Shown here piece after piece: positions 34,395 through 42,564 of a stretch of DNA of 64,000 bases. Made by a program: the position numbers and the translations under genes. This DNA is from Actinomadura citrea. GTDB lineage: Bacteria; Actinomycetota; Actinomycetes; Streptosporangiales; Streptosporangiaceae. Location of the stretch: assembly GCF_013409045.1 (NCBI RefSeq), contig NZ_JACCBT010000001.1, positions 7,046,669-7,110,668 of the forward strand, in the 5' to 3' direction. Below the pieces are notes generated by a model that saw nothing but the letters and a program-made list of their open reading frames with translations, had not been told where the DNA came from and searched no databases. Position 1 is the stretch's first letter, and each line of letters begins with the position of its first letter.

Positions 34395-34639
34395 CAGACG
34401 CCCTCCAACGGGCCGTGCTGTCCGTTCGCCCCGGTGGTCACGGCGCAGCGCGCCTCCCACCGAGGCCCGATTATCGTTTCCGGCACCTGCGCACTCGCCA
34501 TGAGGACCTCCCCAGGGGCGAACCGACCAGAATCAGTGTGGCGTCTGAGGGAGGTCGTCCGCTACCCCAATAATCCCCAGCCGCACACTGCTCGAACACG
34601 GAACCCGCGGGGAGTACTGGGACGGGCAGCGCTTAACGG

Positions 34640-34780
34640 CCAATAAAGTGCATCCTTGGCTTCCTTCTCCCACCTACAGGCGGGAGATTCCAGTGGTCGC
34701 CCGCTGGGTTTCCTGCTTCGCCGACGAGTGCCCCGTCCGGGAGGTGTCCCGTTGAGGTCTTACACCGTCTCCACAGGCGG
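34640..34780 (-). ncRNA. Predicted omega/re-RNA at the tnpB 3' end
   Basis: In characterised IS605-type elements the guide RNA overlaps the 3' part of tnpB, ends in the right-end hairpin and takes its guide from the flank. Here the terminal hairpin is at 34686-34667, so the guide would be read from about 34666 downward. The 5' boundary is a guess. This is based on family knowledge and the hairpin; I cannot show expression. Confidence 0.45.
34667..34686 (-). repeat. Right-end terminal hairpin of the tnpB element
   Basis: CTCCC-G-CCT pairs with AGG-T-GGGAG (one G-U) on the minus strand. The tnpB TAG lies in the loop side, the usual arrangement at the right end of IS605-type tnpB elements. Confidence 0.65.
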
Positions 34781-35882
34781 TCACCGCCAGCCCGGCGGCC
34801 AGAATGTTGCGCGCCGCGTTCACGTCGCGGTCATGCACCGCGCCGCACCCGCACGTCCACTCGCGGACGTCCAGCGGCAGCCTGGCGCGGACGGTTCCGC
34901 AGGTCCCGCACAGCTTGGAGGAGGGGAACCAGCGGTCGACCACGACGAGGTCGCGCCCGTACCAGGCGCACTTGTACTCCAGCATGCGGCGCAGCTCCCT
35001 CCACGCCACATCGGAGATGGCGCGGGCGAGCCGGTGGTTCTTGAGCAGGTTGGCGACAGCGAGGTCCTCGATCACGACCGTTTGGTTCTCACGGACGAGA
35101 CGGGTCGACAGCTTGTGCAGGAAGTCGCGGCGCCGGTCAGCGATCCGCGCATGCACACGCGCGACCTTCCGCCGGGCCTTCTCCCGGTTCGCCGACCCTG
35201 GGGCCTTGCGCGACAGGTCCCGTTGCGCCTTGGCCAAGCGGGCGCAGTCACGTCGCTCGTGCTGGGGGTTGGTGATCTTCTCCCCGGTGGACAGGGTCAC
35301 CAGGGAGGCGATCCCGGCGTCGATCCCGACCGCCGCGCCCGTGGCAGGGGCCGCGGTGATGGTGTCCTGGCACAGCAGAGAGACGAACCAGCGTCCGGCG
35401 CTGTCACGCGACACCGTCACCGTGGTCGGTTCCGCCCCCTGGGGCAGCGGACGCGACCAGCGGATGTCCAGCGGCGCCGTCATCTTCGCCAGCGTCAGAC
35501 GTCCCTCGCGCCAGGTGAAGGCGCTGCGGGTGTACTCGGCCGACGCACGCGACCGCTTGCGCGACTTGAACCGCGGATATGCGGCCCGCTTGGCGAAGAA
35601 GTTGGCGAACGCCGTCTGAAGATGCCGCAGCGCCTGCTGCAACGGGACGCACGGCACCTCGGACAGAAACGCCAACCCTGGGGTCTTCTTCCACTGCGCC
35701 AGCGCGGCCGACGACTGCACGTAGGACACACGGCGCCGCTCGCCGTACCAGGCCAGCGTGCGCTCCTCCAAAGCCTTGTTGTACACCAGCCGCACACACC
35801 CGAACGTCCGCGACAACTCGGCTGCCTGCTCTTCGGTGGGGTAGAAGCGGTACTTGAACGCCCGCCTGACCTGCCGCGCCAT
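34674..35882 (-). CDS. tnpB: RNA-guided nuclease/transposase accessory protein TnpB
   Basis: 402 residues. The N-terminal OrfB_IS605 helix-turn-helix region (AFKYRFYPTEEQAAELSRTF) is followed by a wedge part, then the RuvC fold with Asp188 in GIDAGI, Glu272 in VIEDLAV and Asp351/Asp353 in HDRDVNAARN. The zinc finger Cys325, Cys328, Cys344 and Cys346 is intact. All catalytic residues are present, so it should be an active omega-RNA-guided DNA endonuclease (family knowledge). It is an ancestor-type relative of Cas12. No tnpA is seen within the window. Confidence 0.95.
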   Translation of the reverse strand: MARQVRRAFKYRFYPTEEQAAELSRTFGCVRLVYNKALEERTLAWYGERRRVSYVQSSAALAQWKKTPGLAFLSEVPCVPLQQALRHLQTAFANFFAKRAAYPRFKSRKRSRASAEYTRSAFTWREGRLTLAKMTAPLDIRWSRPLPQGAEPTTVTVSRDSAGRWFVSLLCQDTITAAPATGAAVGIDAGIASLVTLSTGEKITNPQHERRDCARLAKAQRDLSRKAPGSANREKARRKVARVHARIADRRRDFLHKLSTRLVRENQTVVIEDLAVANLLKNHRLARAISDVAWRELRRMLEYKCAWYGRDLVVVDRWFPSSKLCGTCGTVRARLPLDVREWTCGCGAVHDRDVNAARNILAAGLAVTACGDGVRPQRDTSRTGHSSAKQETQRATTGISRL

Positions 35883-36013
35883 GCCTCACGTTCTAGCAGC
35901 CTCGGTGCCGGCCAACCTGGCGAACGCCGAAACGCCCCGGCTTCCCCGACCTGCTGCACAAAAGCCCGTTTCCACCCAGCCCTGAAGGCCGGGGGCTCTC
36001 AGGAGGAGAACCG

Positions 36014-38116
36014 ATGACGCCGTATCCGTCCGCGCAGCGCGAGGACATCGTCGAGGACATCCACGGCCACCGGGTCGCCGACCCCTACCGCTGGCTGGAG
36101 GATCCCGACAGCGCCGAGACCGGCGAGTGGCGCTCCGCGCAGGACCGGCTCTTCCACAAGGTCATGGAAACCCTTCCCGGCCGGGACGCGCTGCGGGCAC
36201 GCCTGCTCGATCTGCTCGGCGCGGGAAGCGTCGGGGCCCCGGTGTGGCGGGGCGAGCGGCGCTTCTTCACTCGCCGCTCCGCCGACCAGGAGCACCCGGT
36301 GCTCTACACCGCGGACCCGGACGGGTCCGAACGCGTCCTCGTCGACCCGACGGCCCTCGACCCCGCCGGGACGACGACGCTGGACGGCTGGCAGCCCGAC
36401 AAGGAGGGACGCCTCCTGGCGTACAAGGTGTCGACCGGCGGCGACGAGGAGTCGCTGCTGTACGTCATCGACGTCGCGACGGGCGACCGCGTGGAGGGGC
36501 CGATCGACCGGGCCCGGTACTCCTCGGTGGCCTGGCTGCCGGGCGGCGAGGCGTACTACTACACGCGCCGGCTCCCCGCGCTGGACGTCCCGGAGGGCGA
36601 GGAGCAGTACCACCGGCGCGTCTACCTGCACCGCGTCGGCACCGAACCCGACACCCACGACGTGCTGGTCTTCGGCGCGGGCCGGGACAAGACCAACTAC
36701 TACGGGGTCGGCGTCAGCCGGGACGGCCGCTGGCTCACGATCTCCGCGTCGCAGGGCACCGCGCCCCGCAACGACCTGTGGATCGCCGACCTGACCGCGT
36801 CCGCCCCCGAGGCGCCCGCGCTGCGCGCCGTGCAGGAGGGCGTCGACGCCTCCACCGGCGTCCACGTGGGCCGCGACGGCCGCGCCTACGTCTTCACCGA
36901 CCGCGACGCGCCCCGGTCCCGCCTTTGCGTCGCCGACCCGTCCGACCTCTCCTACGGGACCTGGCGGGACCTCCTCCCCCAGGACCCCGAGGCCGTGCTC
37001 ACCGACTTCGCGATTCTGGACGACCTGGAGCGCCCGGTCCTGCTCGCCGGCTGGACGCGCCACGCGATCAGCGAGATCACCGTGCACGACCTGGCGTCCG
37101 GGGAGCGGCTCGGCGCCGTCCCGACCCCCGGTCTCGGTTCCATCGGCGGCATCGTCGAGCGGCCCGAGGGCGGGCACGAGGCCTGGTTCGGCTACACCGA
37201 CAACGTGACCCCCTCGTCGATCCTGCGCTACGACGCGCGCACCGGGGAGACGACGCTGTGGGCGTCCGCGCCGGGGACGGTCGACGTCCCCGAGATCGAG
37301 ACGCGCCAGGTCGTCTACACCTCCCGGGACGGGACCGAGGTGCGCATGCTCGTCGCGTCCCGTCCGGGCCTGACCGGGCCGCGCCCCGCGATCCTCTACG
37401 GGTACGGCGGGTTCACCATCTCCCTCACCCCGTCCTACTCGGCGAGCATCCTCGCGTGGGTCGAAGCGGGCGGCGTCTACGCGGTCGCCAACCTGCGCGG
37501 CGGCTCCGAGGAGGGCGAGCAGTGGCACCGCGCCGGCATGCGGGACCGCAAGCAGAACGTCTTCGACGACTTCCACGCCGCCGCCGAGAAGCTGATCGCG
37601 GACGGCCTCACCACACCGTCCCAGCTCGCGATCTCCGGCGGCTCCAACGGCGGGCTCCTGGTCGGCGCGGCCCTCACCCAGCGCCCCGACCTGTACCGGG
37701 CTGTGGTGTGCTCCGCGCCGCTCCTGGACATGGTCCGCTACGAGCGGTTCGGCCTCGGCCAGACGTGGAACGACGAGTACGGGACGGCCGACGACCCCGA
37801 GGAGTTCGGCTGGCTCATCGGCTACTCGCCGTACCACCACGTCCACCCCGGCACCGCCTATCCGGCCGTCCTGTTCACGACGTTCGGCAGCGACACCCGC
37901 GTGGATCCGCTGCACGCCCGCAAGATGTGCGCCGCCCTCCAGCACGCGACCGCCTCCGAAGCCCCGGTCCTCCTCCGCGACGAGCCCGAGGTAGGCCACG
38001 CCGCCCGCTCGGTCACGCGCTCCGCCGACCTCACGGCGGACACCCTCACGTTCCTGGCGGCACAGACCGGGCTCGCCCTGAGCGACGAATTGACGCATGG
38101 TCTAATAGTTGGATGA
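36014..38116 (+). CDS. Prolyl oligopeptidase family serine peptidase (S9A)
   Basis: 700 residues. An N-terminal cap segment (DPYRWLEDPDSAETGEW) and a seven-bladed propeller (about 70-400) precede the alpha/beta-hydrolase domain (about 420-700), with GYGGF, nucleophile Ser544 in GGSNGG, Asp in FGSDTRVDPLHARK and the catalytic His in VGHAAR. It cleaves after proline in short peptides; cytosolic. The ATG has a good AGGAGGAG site, but the tnpB element ends about ten bases further up, so its promoter is either inside the element or lost. Its stop overlaps the methyltransferase ATG by 4 bp. Confidence 0.93.
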   Translation: MTPYPSAQREDIVEDIHGHRVADPYRWLEDPDSAETGEWRSAQDRLFHKVMETLPGRDALRARLLDLLGAGSVGAPVWRGERRFFTRRSADQEHPVLYTADPDGSERVLVDPTALDPAGTTTLDGWQPDKEGRLLAYKVSTGGDEESLLYVIDVATGDRVEGPIDRARYSSVAWLPGGEAYYYTRRLPALDVPEGEEQYHRRVYLHRVGTEPDTHDVLVFGAGRDKTNYYGVGVSRDGRWLTISASQGTAPRNDLWIADLTASAPEAPALRAVQEGVDASTGVHVGRDGRAYVFTDRDAPRSRLCVADPSDLSYGTWRDLLPQDPEAVLTDFAILDDLERPVLLAGWTRHAISEITVHDLASGERLGAVPTPGLGSIGGIVERPEGGHEAWFGYTDNVTPSSILRYDARTGETTLWASAPGTVDVPEIETRQVVYTSRDGTEVRMLVASRPGLTGPRPAILYGYGGFTISLTPSYSASILAWVEAGGVYAVANLRGGSEEGEQWHRAGMRDRKQNVFDDFHAAAEKLIADGLTTPSQLAISGGSNGGLLVGAALTQRPDLYRAVVCSAPLLDMVRYERFGLGQTWNDEYGTADDPEEFGWLIGYSPYHHVHPGTAYPAVLFTTFGSDTRVDPLHARKMCAALQHATASEAPVLLRDEPEVGHAARSVTRSADLTADTLTFLAAQTGLALSDELTHGLIVG

Positions 38117-38895
38117 GCAAGACGCTGCGCGATCCGGCTGAACGGGCGCTGGAGCTGCTTCGCGAGCCGCCGGGCGAGCCCGACGTGTCCGCCGGGTACC
38201 TCGACCTGCTCGGGGCGGCCGAGAAGAAGTCGCCCTCCCTCGCCCAGTCGGTGATGGAGTCGACGTTCCTCCCGCGGATCTACGAGAAGGTGTGGCGGCC
38301 CGTCGGCTTCAACCTGGCGAAGGGCTGGCCACTCGGTCCGGACACCGCCGAAGAGCACGCCATGGCGCGCGACTGGCTCGGCCTGTCACAACCCGGCTAC
38401 GCCGCCCGGCCCCCCGCGACCGTCCTGGACGTGGCGTGCGGCCCCGGCAACGTCACCCGCGCCCTCGCCGCCGGCGTCGGCCCGGCGGGCCTGGTCGTCG
38501 GCCTCGACGCGTCCGAGACCATGCTGACCCGCGCCGTCGCCGACACCGCCCCCGGCGACCCCGTGGCCTACGTCCGCGGCGACGCCGTCGACCTGCCGTT
38601 CCGCGACGGCGCGTTCGACGCCGTCAGCTGCTTCGGCGCCCTCTACCTCTTCGACGACCCCTGGACGGCCCTGGACGGCATGACCCGCGTCCTCAGACCC
38701 GGCGGGCACCTGATCATCCTCACGTCCCGGCGCCCGCTCCCCACCCCGCGCCTCGGCGCCGAACTCCTCCGCCGCGCCACCGGCTTCACCGCCTTCGGCG
38801 ACCGCGAGGTCACCCGCGCCCTCACCGACCGCGGCTACACCGCCGTCCGCCAACGCCGCTACCCCCTCATGCAGGTCATCGCCGGTAGCGTCTGA
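38113..38895 (+). CDS. Class I SAM-dependent methyltransferase
   Basis: 260 residues. An N-terminal helical region (about 1-90; SVMESTFLPRIYEKVWRPVG) precedes the Rossmann domain: motif I VLDVACGPGNVTRALAAG, LVVGLDASETML, the acidic motif GDAVDLPF, and FDAVSCFGALYLF. It resembles small-molecule methyltransferases of the UbiE/demethylmenaquinone kind, without identifying residues for a substrate. It is translationally coupled (ATGA) to the upstream peptidase. Just after it begins a repeat-bearing gene-free region. Confidence 0.9.
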   Translation: MSKTLRDPAERALELLREPPGEPDVSAGYLDLLGAAEKKSPSLAQSVMESTFLPRIYEKVWRPVGFNLAKGWPLGPDTAEEHAMARDWLGLSQPGYAARPPATVLDVACGPGNVTRALAAGVGPAGLVVGLDASETMLTRAVADTAPGDPVAYVRGDAVDLPFRDGAFDAVSCFGALYLFDDPWTALDGMTRVLRPGGHLIILTSRRPLPTPRLGAELLRRATGFTAFGDREVTRALTDRGYTAVRQRRYPLMQVIAGSV

Positions 38896-38904
38896 TTTGT
38901 TCTT

Positions 38905-38986
38905 CTCCTCCTTCGGGCCTGGCGGCCCTCCATCGTCGAAAAACGCGGGCGATCGCTGGCATCGCTCCGGCTCGCCTTGCGGCTCG
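38905..38986. repeat. Dispersed repeat, copy 1
   Basis: Begins CTCCTCCTTCGGGCCTGGCG and ends CTTGCGGCTCG. It matches copy 2 almost completely apart from about ten bases in the middle and one G/A change. Copy 1 lacks the long inverted ends seen around copy 2 and instead runs on into further CGATC-rich palindromic sequence. Confidence 0.85.
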
Positions 38987-39165
38987 CTTCGCGATCAGGT
39001 TCTCGCAAGCTCGAACCTGCCTTCGGACGCGATCGCGACCCTTGTGGTTGTTGCGGGGTGCGGTGATGGCTGAGGTCCCTGACCCGGGCCGCTCCGCTAG
39101 GACTCACTCGAAGATCGCGCTACGCTTCCAAAGGAACACGCACGGCCAACCGTGCCCATGAGCGA

Positions 39166-39200
39166 CCCCCTCCTGGGGTTGGGAAGCCTCCAGGAGGGGG
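39166..39200. terminator. 11-bp-stem hairpin between the repeats
   Basis: CCCCCTCCTGG (39166-39176) pairs perfectly with CCAGGAGGGGG (39190-39200) over a 13-base loop. It may end transcription from either side; there is no T tract directly after it, though GTTTGTTTG follows about 15 bases on. Confidence 0.4.
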
Positions 39201-39222
39201 TTGGGGCGTGCGGTGTTTGTTT

Positions 39223-39325
39223 GCAGTGCCCTCCTCCTTCGGGCCTGGCGGCCCTCCATCGTCGGGAACTGCGGCGATCGCTGGCATCGCTCCGACTCGC
39301 CTTGCGGCTCGGAGGAGGGCACTGC
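39223..39325. repeat. Dispersed repeat, copy 2, bounded by perfect 15-bp inverted repeats
   Basis: GCAGTGCCCTCCTCC (39223-39237) and GGAGGAGGGCACTGC (39311-39325) are exact reverse complements enclosing 73 bp; the core 39231-39311 is the second copy of the repeat at 38905. The form suggests a non-autonomous REP-like or MITE-like unit. No target-site duplication is evident. Confidence 0.8.
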
Positions 39326-39336
39326 GGCGGCGCGGT

Positions 39337-39939
39337 TCAGCGCAGCGGTTTTTCGATGTAGATGTTGACTATGCCGCCGATGGACTCGCGGCGGGTCTCC
39401 GTCCAGCCGAAGTTGCGGTAGAGGGCCAGGGCGGGGGTCTGGCGTTCGGTGGTGTCGGCGCGCAGTATGCGGTAGCCGTACTCTGCCGCGCGTTCCTCCA
39501 GGGCCTGGACCAGCGCTGTGCCGTAGCCGCGGCGCTGGACCGCCGGAAGGACGCGCAGGCGCACCATCTCGGCGGTGTCGAGGGTCGGGTTGCCGGGGGC
39601 GTAGCCGCCGAAGGCGCGGGCGTGGCCGCCGGGGATGAGGTCGGCTCGGCGCAGGCCGCCCATCGCGACTATCCGGCGGTCGAGTTCGCCGACGAGGAAC
39701 TCACCGTTGTTGCGGAGATAGATGTCCTCCATACGGAAGAAGTCGTGGTCGTAGTAGACGCCGTCGCCGGGGCGCAGGCCGACCTGGGCCAGGCCCTCCT
39801 GGTGCAGGGCCAGGACGACGCCGTGGTCGGCCGCGTGGTACCGGCGGATCCGCAGGTCGCCGTAGCGCCATTCGGGGGGATCGTCCTTGAGCCGGACGAG
39901 CGTGGGGTGGCCTTGCCAGGAGGCGTTGTCGGTGCTCAT
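39337..39939 (-). CDS. GNAT family N-acetyltransferase
   Basis: 200 residues. The GNAT fold is seen from about residue 35: IVAMGGLRRAD, the acetyl-CoA loop VRLRVLPAVQRRGYGTALVQ near 125-150, then RADTTERQTPALALYRNFGW. It transfers acetyl to an unknown amine. The start ATG lies 5 bp after the stop of the large HTH regulator, so it is in an operon with it. The GNAT domain carries an N-terminal extension (about 30 residues) with several acidic residues. Confidence 0.9.
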   Translation of the reverse strand: MSTDNASWQGHPTLVRLKDDPPEWRYGDLRIRRYHAADHGVVLALHQEGLAQVGLRPGDGVYYDHDFFRMEDIYLRNNGEFLVGELDRRIVAMGGLRRADLIPGGHARAFGGYAPGNPTLDTAEMVRLRVLPAVQRRGYGTALVQALEERAAEYGYRILRADTTERQTPALALYRNFGWTETRRESIGGIVNIYIEKPLR

Positions 39940-39944
39940 CCCGG

Positions 39945-41594
39945 TCAGACCTGTTCCCCCGGGCGTACGGCGGCGGGCGGATCTTGCGTGGGGCTCTTCA
40001 CCGAGGGGCCGGAGAGGGCCTCGTAGAAGTCCTTCAGCTCCGGGATCTGGCCGTGCTTGGTCGCGACCGCCGCGCCGATCTGCCGGGCGCGGTGCACGAG
40101 GATGTCGGAACGGTGGTCGGCGGGCAGGTCGTAGATGGCCTCCCGGCCGGCCGTCAGCGCGGCCTCGGGGTGGCCGGCGTGCAGCTTGCACATCGCCCGG
40201 TCGAGCCGCACCAGGGTCAGGTCGACGCGGTCGGTGGGCGAGTACAGGGTGAGGGCGTGGCTGAGCACCTCGTCGCCCTGCCTGTGGTCGCCGAGGTTGG
40301 TGAACGTGTCGCCCTCGTAGAAGGCCATCTGCCGGTCGGTGAACCCGAACACCAGGTCGGAGGTGTCGGTCTTGGAGAGCTGGTCGAAGACGGAGCGGCC
40401 GCGCACGAGCGCGCGACGGGCGCTCGGGGCGGCGTCCCCGCGGCCGCGCATCGCCAGCATGCCGAGCGCGCGCGCCTCCACGGCGGGGGCCATGGCGGCG
40501 GCGACGCCGGGGGTCCGGCCGGCGAGGTCCTGCGCCTTGCGCGCCAGGTGCAGCGCCTCGCGCGGGTCGCCGTAGTACATCGGAACGAGGGACTCGCGGA
40601 CGGTCACCCAGGCGCGTAACTGCCGGTCGCCGGTCTCGTCGGCGGCGGTCCGCGCGGTCCGGAAGAACGAGCGGGCCAGCCGGTGGTCCCCCAGGTTGAT
40701 CATGATGAGCCCGGACAGCCCGGACAGCTGCGCGGCGATCCGGCACAGGCGTTCCTGCAGCTCGACCGGCTGGCGCTTGTCGCACATGCGCCGCACCTCG
40801 CTGAAGTCGAGCAGCACGTCGCAGAGCATCCGGAGCGACGGGGTCGCCTGGTACTGCCGGCCGTAGCCGTAGGTCGTCTCCTCCCACTGGTCGAGCATGG
40901 TCGGCGAGACGGTCGCGCCGACGAGTGTGTCGTCCATCTTGCGGCGCAGGTTGTCGACGGCCCCAAGGAACTGACCGTCGAGCGCCACGCCCGCTCCGGC
41001 CAGCAACTGCAGAAGGGTCCTACGAAGCACGATGTCCTCCTCTCCCACATCAATGGTCAGGGGGCCGTCGGCGCGGTCATGGCCCCGCAGGTCGTTGACG
41101 GTCGCCCAGGGGCGCTCTTCGCTCCTGGGCACGATCGCCCCGACGATCGCGTCGGGGTCGGGTACCGGACGCTGGTCCGGCACGCGCGGCTGCGGAACGC
41201 TCCCGGCGCCCGCACGGGTCGCGTGGCCGCGGCCGCAGATACAGGGACTCTGGTAGTCGAGGGCGTCGGGCTCCACCCGGTAGACGGCGCACAGGTAGTG
41301 CAGGTACTCCGGGCCGGGACGCTTGTACCCGCTCTCGTAGGCGGACAGCAGCGTCTCCCCGAGCCGCGGCAGCGGTTTGCCGTCGACCTCGTAGAGCGCC
41401 TTGACCTGCGCCACGATGTCGGACAGCGCGACGCCGTGGGCCAGCCGGTGCGCCTTGATCCGGCTGGTCCCGAACAGCGGCCCGCACTGCTCGTGGATCT
41501 CCTGCGCGATCGCCACCGGACCCCGTCCTCGCGCCAGGGCGTGCGCACGGATCCGGCGAGCCACCTCCGTCTCTCTCCGAGGGGGGTCCGACAC
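39945..41594 (-). CDS. HTH regulator with TPR-like C-terminal domain
   Basis: 549 residues. The N-terminal part (about 1-120) holds an XRE-like helix-turn-helix in two segments: RRIRAHALARGRGPVAIAQE, then RLGETLLSAYESGYKRPGPE, ending with a possible metal knuckle SPCICGRGH. From about 180 the protein is all-helical with TPR-like repeats (GDHRLARSFFRTARTAADET, GDPREALHLARKAQDLAG, GHPEAALTAGREAIYDL). Proteins of this design are highly paralogous in Streptosporangiales; ligands are unknown. GTG with GGAGGAGG six bases upstream is chosen. It is in an operon with a GNAT gene and divergent from a small protein. Confidence 0.88.
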   Translation of the reverse strand: MSDPPRRETEVARRIRAHALARGRGPVAIAQEIHEQCGPLFGTSRIKAHRLAHGVALSDIVAQVKALYEVDGKPLPRLGETLLSAYESGYKRPGPEYLHYLCAVYRVEPDALDYQSPCICGRGHATRAGAGSVPQPRVPDQRPVPDPDAIVGAIVPRSEERPWATVNDLRGHDRADGPLTIDVGEEDIVLRRTLLQLLAGAGVALDGQFLGAVDNLRRKMDDTLVGATVSPTMLDQWEETTYGYGRQYQATPSLRMLCDVLLDFSEVRRMCDKRQPVELQERLCRIAAQLSGLSGLIMINLGDHRLARSFFRTARTAADETGDRQLRAWVTVRESLVPMYYGDPREALHLARKAQDLAGRTPGVAAAMAPAVEARALGMLAMRGRGDAAPSARRALVRGRSVFDQLSKTDTSDLVFGFTDRQMAFYEGDTFTNLGDHRQGDEVLSHALTLYSPTDRVDLTLVRLDRAMCKLHAGHPEAALTAGREAIYDLPADHRSDILVHRARQIGAAVATKHGQIPELKDFYEALSGPSVKSPTQDPPAAVRPGEQV

Positions 41595-41658
41595 CCGGCC
41601 TCCTCCCGTCGGGCCGGAACGCCGTCCCCCAGGGGGTTGGCGGTCGTCCCCGCCACGG

Positions 41659-41668
41659 CGACCGGTCG
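41659..41668. promoter_or_regulatory. Palindrome CGACCGGTCG, candidate operator
   Basis: Lies about 65 bp upstream of the HTH regulator start on its strand. It shares GACCGGTC with the site at 41859. Confidence 0.3.
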
Positions 41669-41858
41669 TTTTGGCCACGACAGATGATTGCTTGCGCACG
41701 CAGCGTAATCCTCGCCACAGCCCCCGCCAAGCGATTCCGGCGAAGTGATGGCGGCCGGGAGGCACCCCGCACCCCGTGGGTAGAGATTCTTCCTCCGGGG
41801 GGAGGAGGACTTCTCCTGAGGTGGGGGAATCCGGTTCTTCGGCCCCTGGCCGCCCCCT

Positions 41859-41868
41859 TGACCGGTCA
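41859..41868. promoter_or_regulatory. Palindrome TGACCGGTCA, candidate operator
   Basis: Overlaps a TTGACC that could serve as the -35 of the rightward small gene. It shares GACCGGTC with the site at 41659. Confidence 0.35.
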
Positions 41869-41985
41869 GTGTGAGAGTTGGAAATCTCTCGTGTCGTGAT
41901 CGAGCGAATCCGGAGAGTCGATCATCTGGTCGACCGGGCACTGGGCCCGCGGGCGTTCCGCCCGCCTAGGGAGGGGGGTGCGAAG

Positions 41986-42270
41986 GTGGTCAGCGACAGA
42001 CGCGTCGGCTACCTCGAAGAGCTGGAGCATGAACTGGACACGCGGGGCCTCGTCGCGCGGGTCGTCAGGACCCGCTCGGGGCCGGCCTTCCTGAGGGTGG
42101 TGAACCCCGAGGCCGCGAGCCTCGCGGAGGACGTCACCTGCGCGCCGGCCCCCGAGACCAAGGACCACTACTTCTGGTGGTCGTGGGGCGAGCGCATGCA
42201 CCGCGTCGACGACGTCGGCGGCGCGGCCCTCAAGCTGGCGCACGTCCTCCAACCGCTCGCCGCGAGGTGA
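41986..42270 (+). CDS. Small protein with FWWSWGE motif, partner-type of HTH regulators
   Basis: 94 residues from a GTG: VSDRRVGYLEELEHELDTRG, then RTRSGPAFLRVVNPEAAS, CAPAPETKDHYFWWSWGERM and a last helix GGAALKLAHVLQPL. From memory, small proteins ending in a Phe/Trp-rich WWSWGE-like segment lie beside XRE regulators in many Streptosporangiales; the function is unknown. It is compact, acidic/aromatic and without membrane helices. Longer starts up to 41878 are open, but GGAGGGGGG favours this one. It is divergent from the HTH regulator and is followed by a hairpin. Confidence 0.75.
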   Translation: MVSDRRVGYLEELEHELDTRGLVARVVRTRSGPAFLRVVNPEAASLAEDVTCAPAPETKDHYFWWSWGERMHRVDDVGGAALKLAHVLQPLAAR

Positions 42271-42318
42271 ACGGCTCCACGGGCCCCTGAGCCCTGATCC
42301 GAGCTCCATCACAGACTC

Positions 42319-42341
42319 GGGCGCCCGCCGAACGGGCGCCC
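42319..42341. terminator. Hairpin terminator after the small FWWSWGE gene
   Basis: GGGCGCCCG pairs perfectly with CGGGCGCCC over loop CCGAA, 48 bases after the stop and 220 bases before the MscS gene. It has no T tract. Confidence 0.5.
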
Positions 42342-42564
42342 GGCGAGACCGGGCGTGTCCCGCGTGGCCGCGGCGAAGGGCGCGGCAGCCGCGGACCACG
42401 CGGGGCACGTTCGCCCGGCAGACCCCCTCCCCGGCCAGTCCCGCCACCCGCCCCGGCGGTCGTATGAACCGGTCGGAACCGTCCCCTACGATCGGGCTCG
42501 TACCGCCGCCGGTCCACGGTGAGGTGGCGAGGAACCGCAATGGCCGGGGAGGGTCTGCAACACC

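Larger units (their letters stand above)
34655..36003 (-). mobile_element. IS200/IS605-type element carrying a solitary tnpB
   Basis: One intact tnpB with hairpin ends and no tnpA. The right end (low coordinate) has hairpin CTCCCGCCTGTAGGTGGGAG on the minus strand at 34686-34667, which contains the tnpB stop. The left end (high coordinate) has an imperfect hairpin at 35975-35993 (CCC-A-GCC-CTGAA-GGC-C-GGG). Exact ends are estimates, because these elements make no target duplication. The left end stops about 10 bases before the prolyl oligopeptidase ATG. Mobility would need a TnpA in trans. Confidence 0.8.
38896..39336. other. Gene-free region with dispersed repeats
   Basis: 441 bp without a credible gene. 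It holds two copies of an ~81-bp repeat, a 15-bp inverted repeat that flanks the second copy, and a separate 11-bp-stem hairpin. Short open frames on the minus strand give TMEGRQARRRR in both repeat copies; I take that as translation of the repeat, not as genes. Confidence 0.7.
41595..41985. other. Divergent intergenic region with two ACCGGT palindromes
   Basis: 391 bp without a firm gene. Palindromes CGACCGGTCG (41659-41668) and TGACCGGTCA (41859-41868) share the core GACCGGTC and lie exactly 200 bp apart, one near each divergent start. TTGACC at 41858-41863 overlaps the second and could be a -35 for the rightward gene. They are plausible operators of the HTH regulator. A longer frame of the rightward gene opens at 41878. 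Confidence 0.45.

Noticed and set aside
38859..39322. Two short overlapping minus-strand frames with TMEGRQARRRR
   Set aside because: The shared peptide is simply the translation of the duplicated DNA repeat; there is no ribosome site or other protein-like feature.
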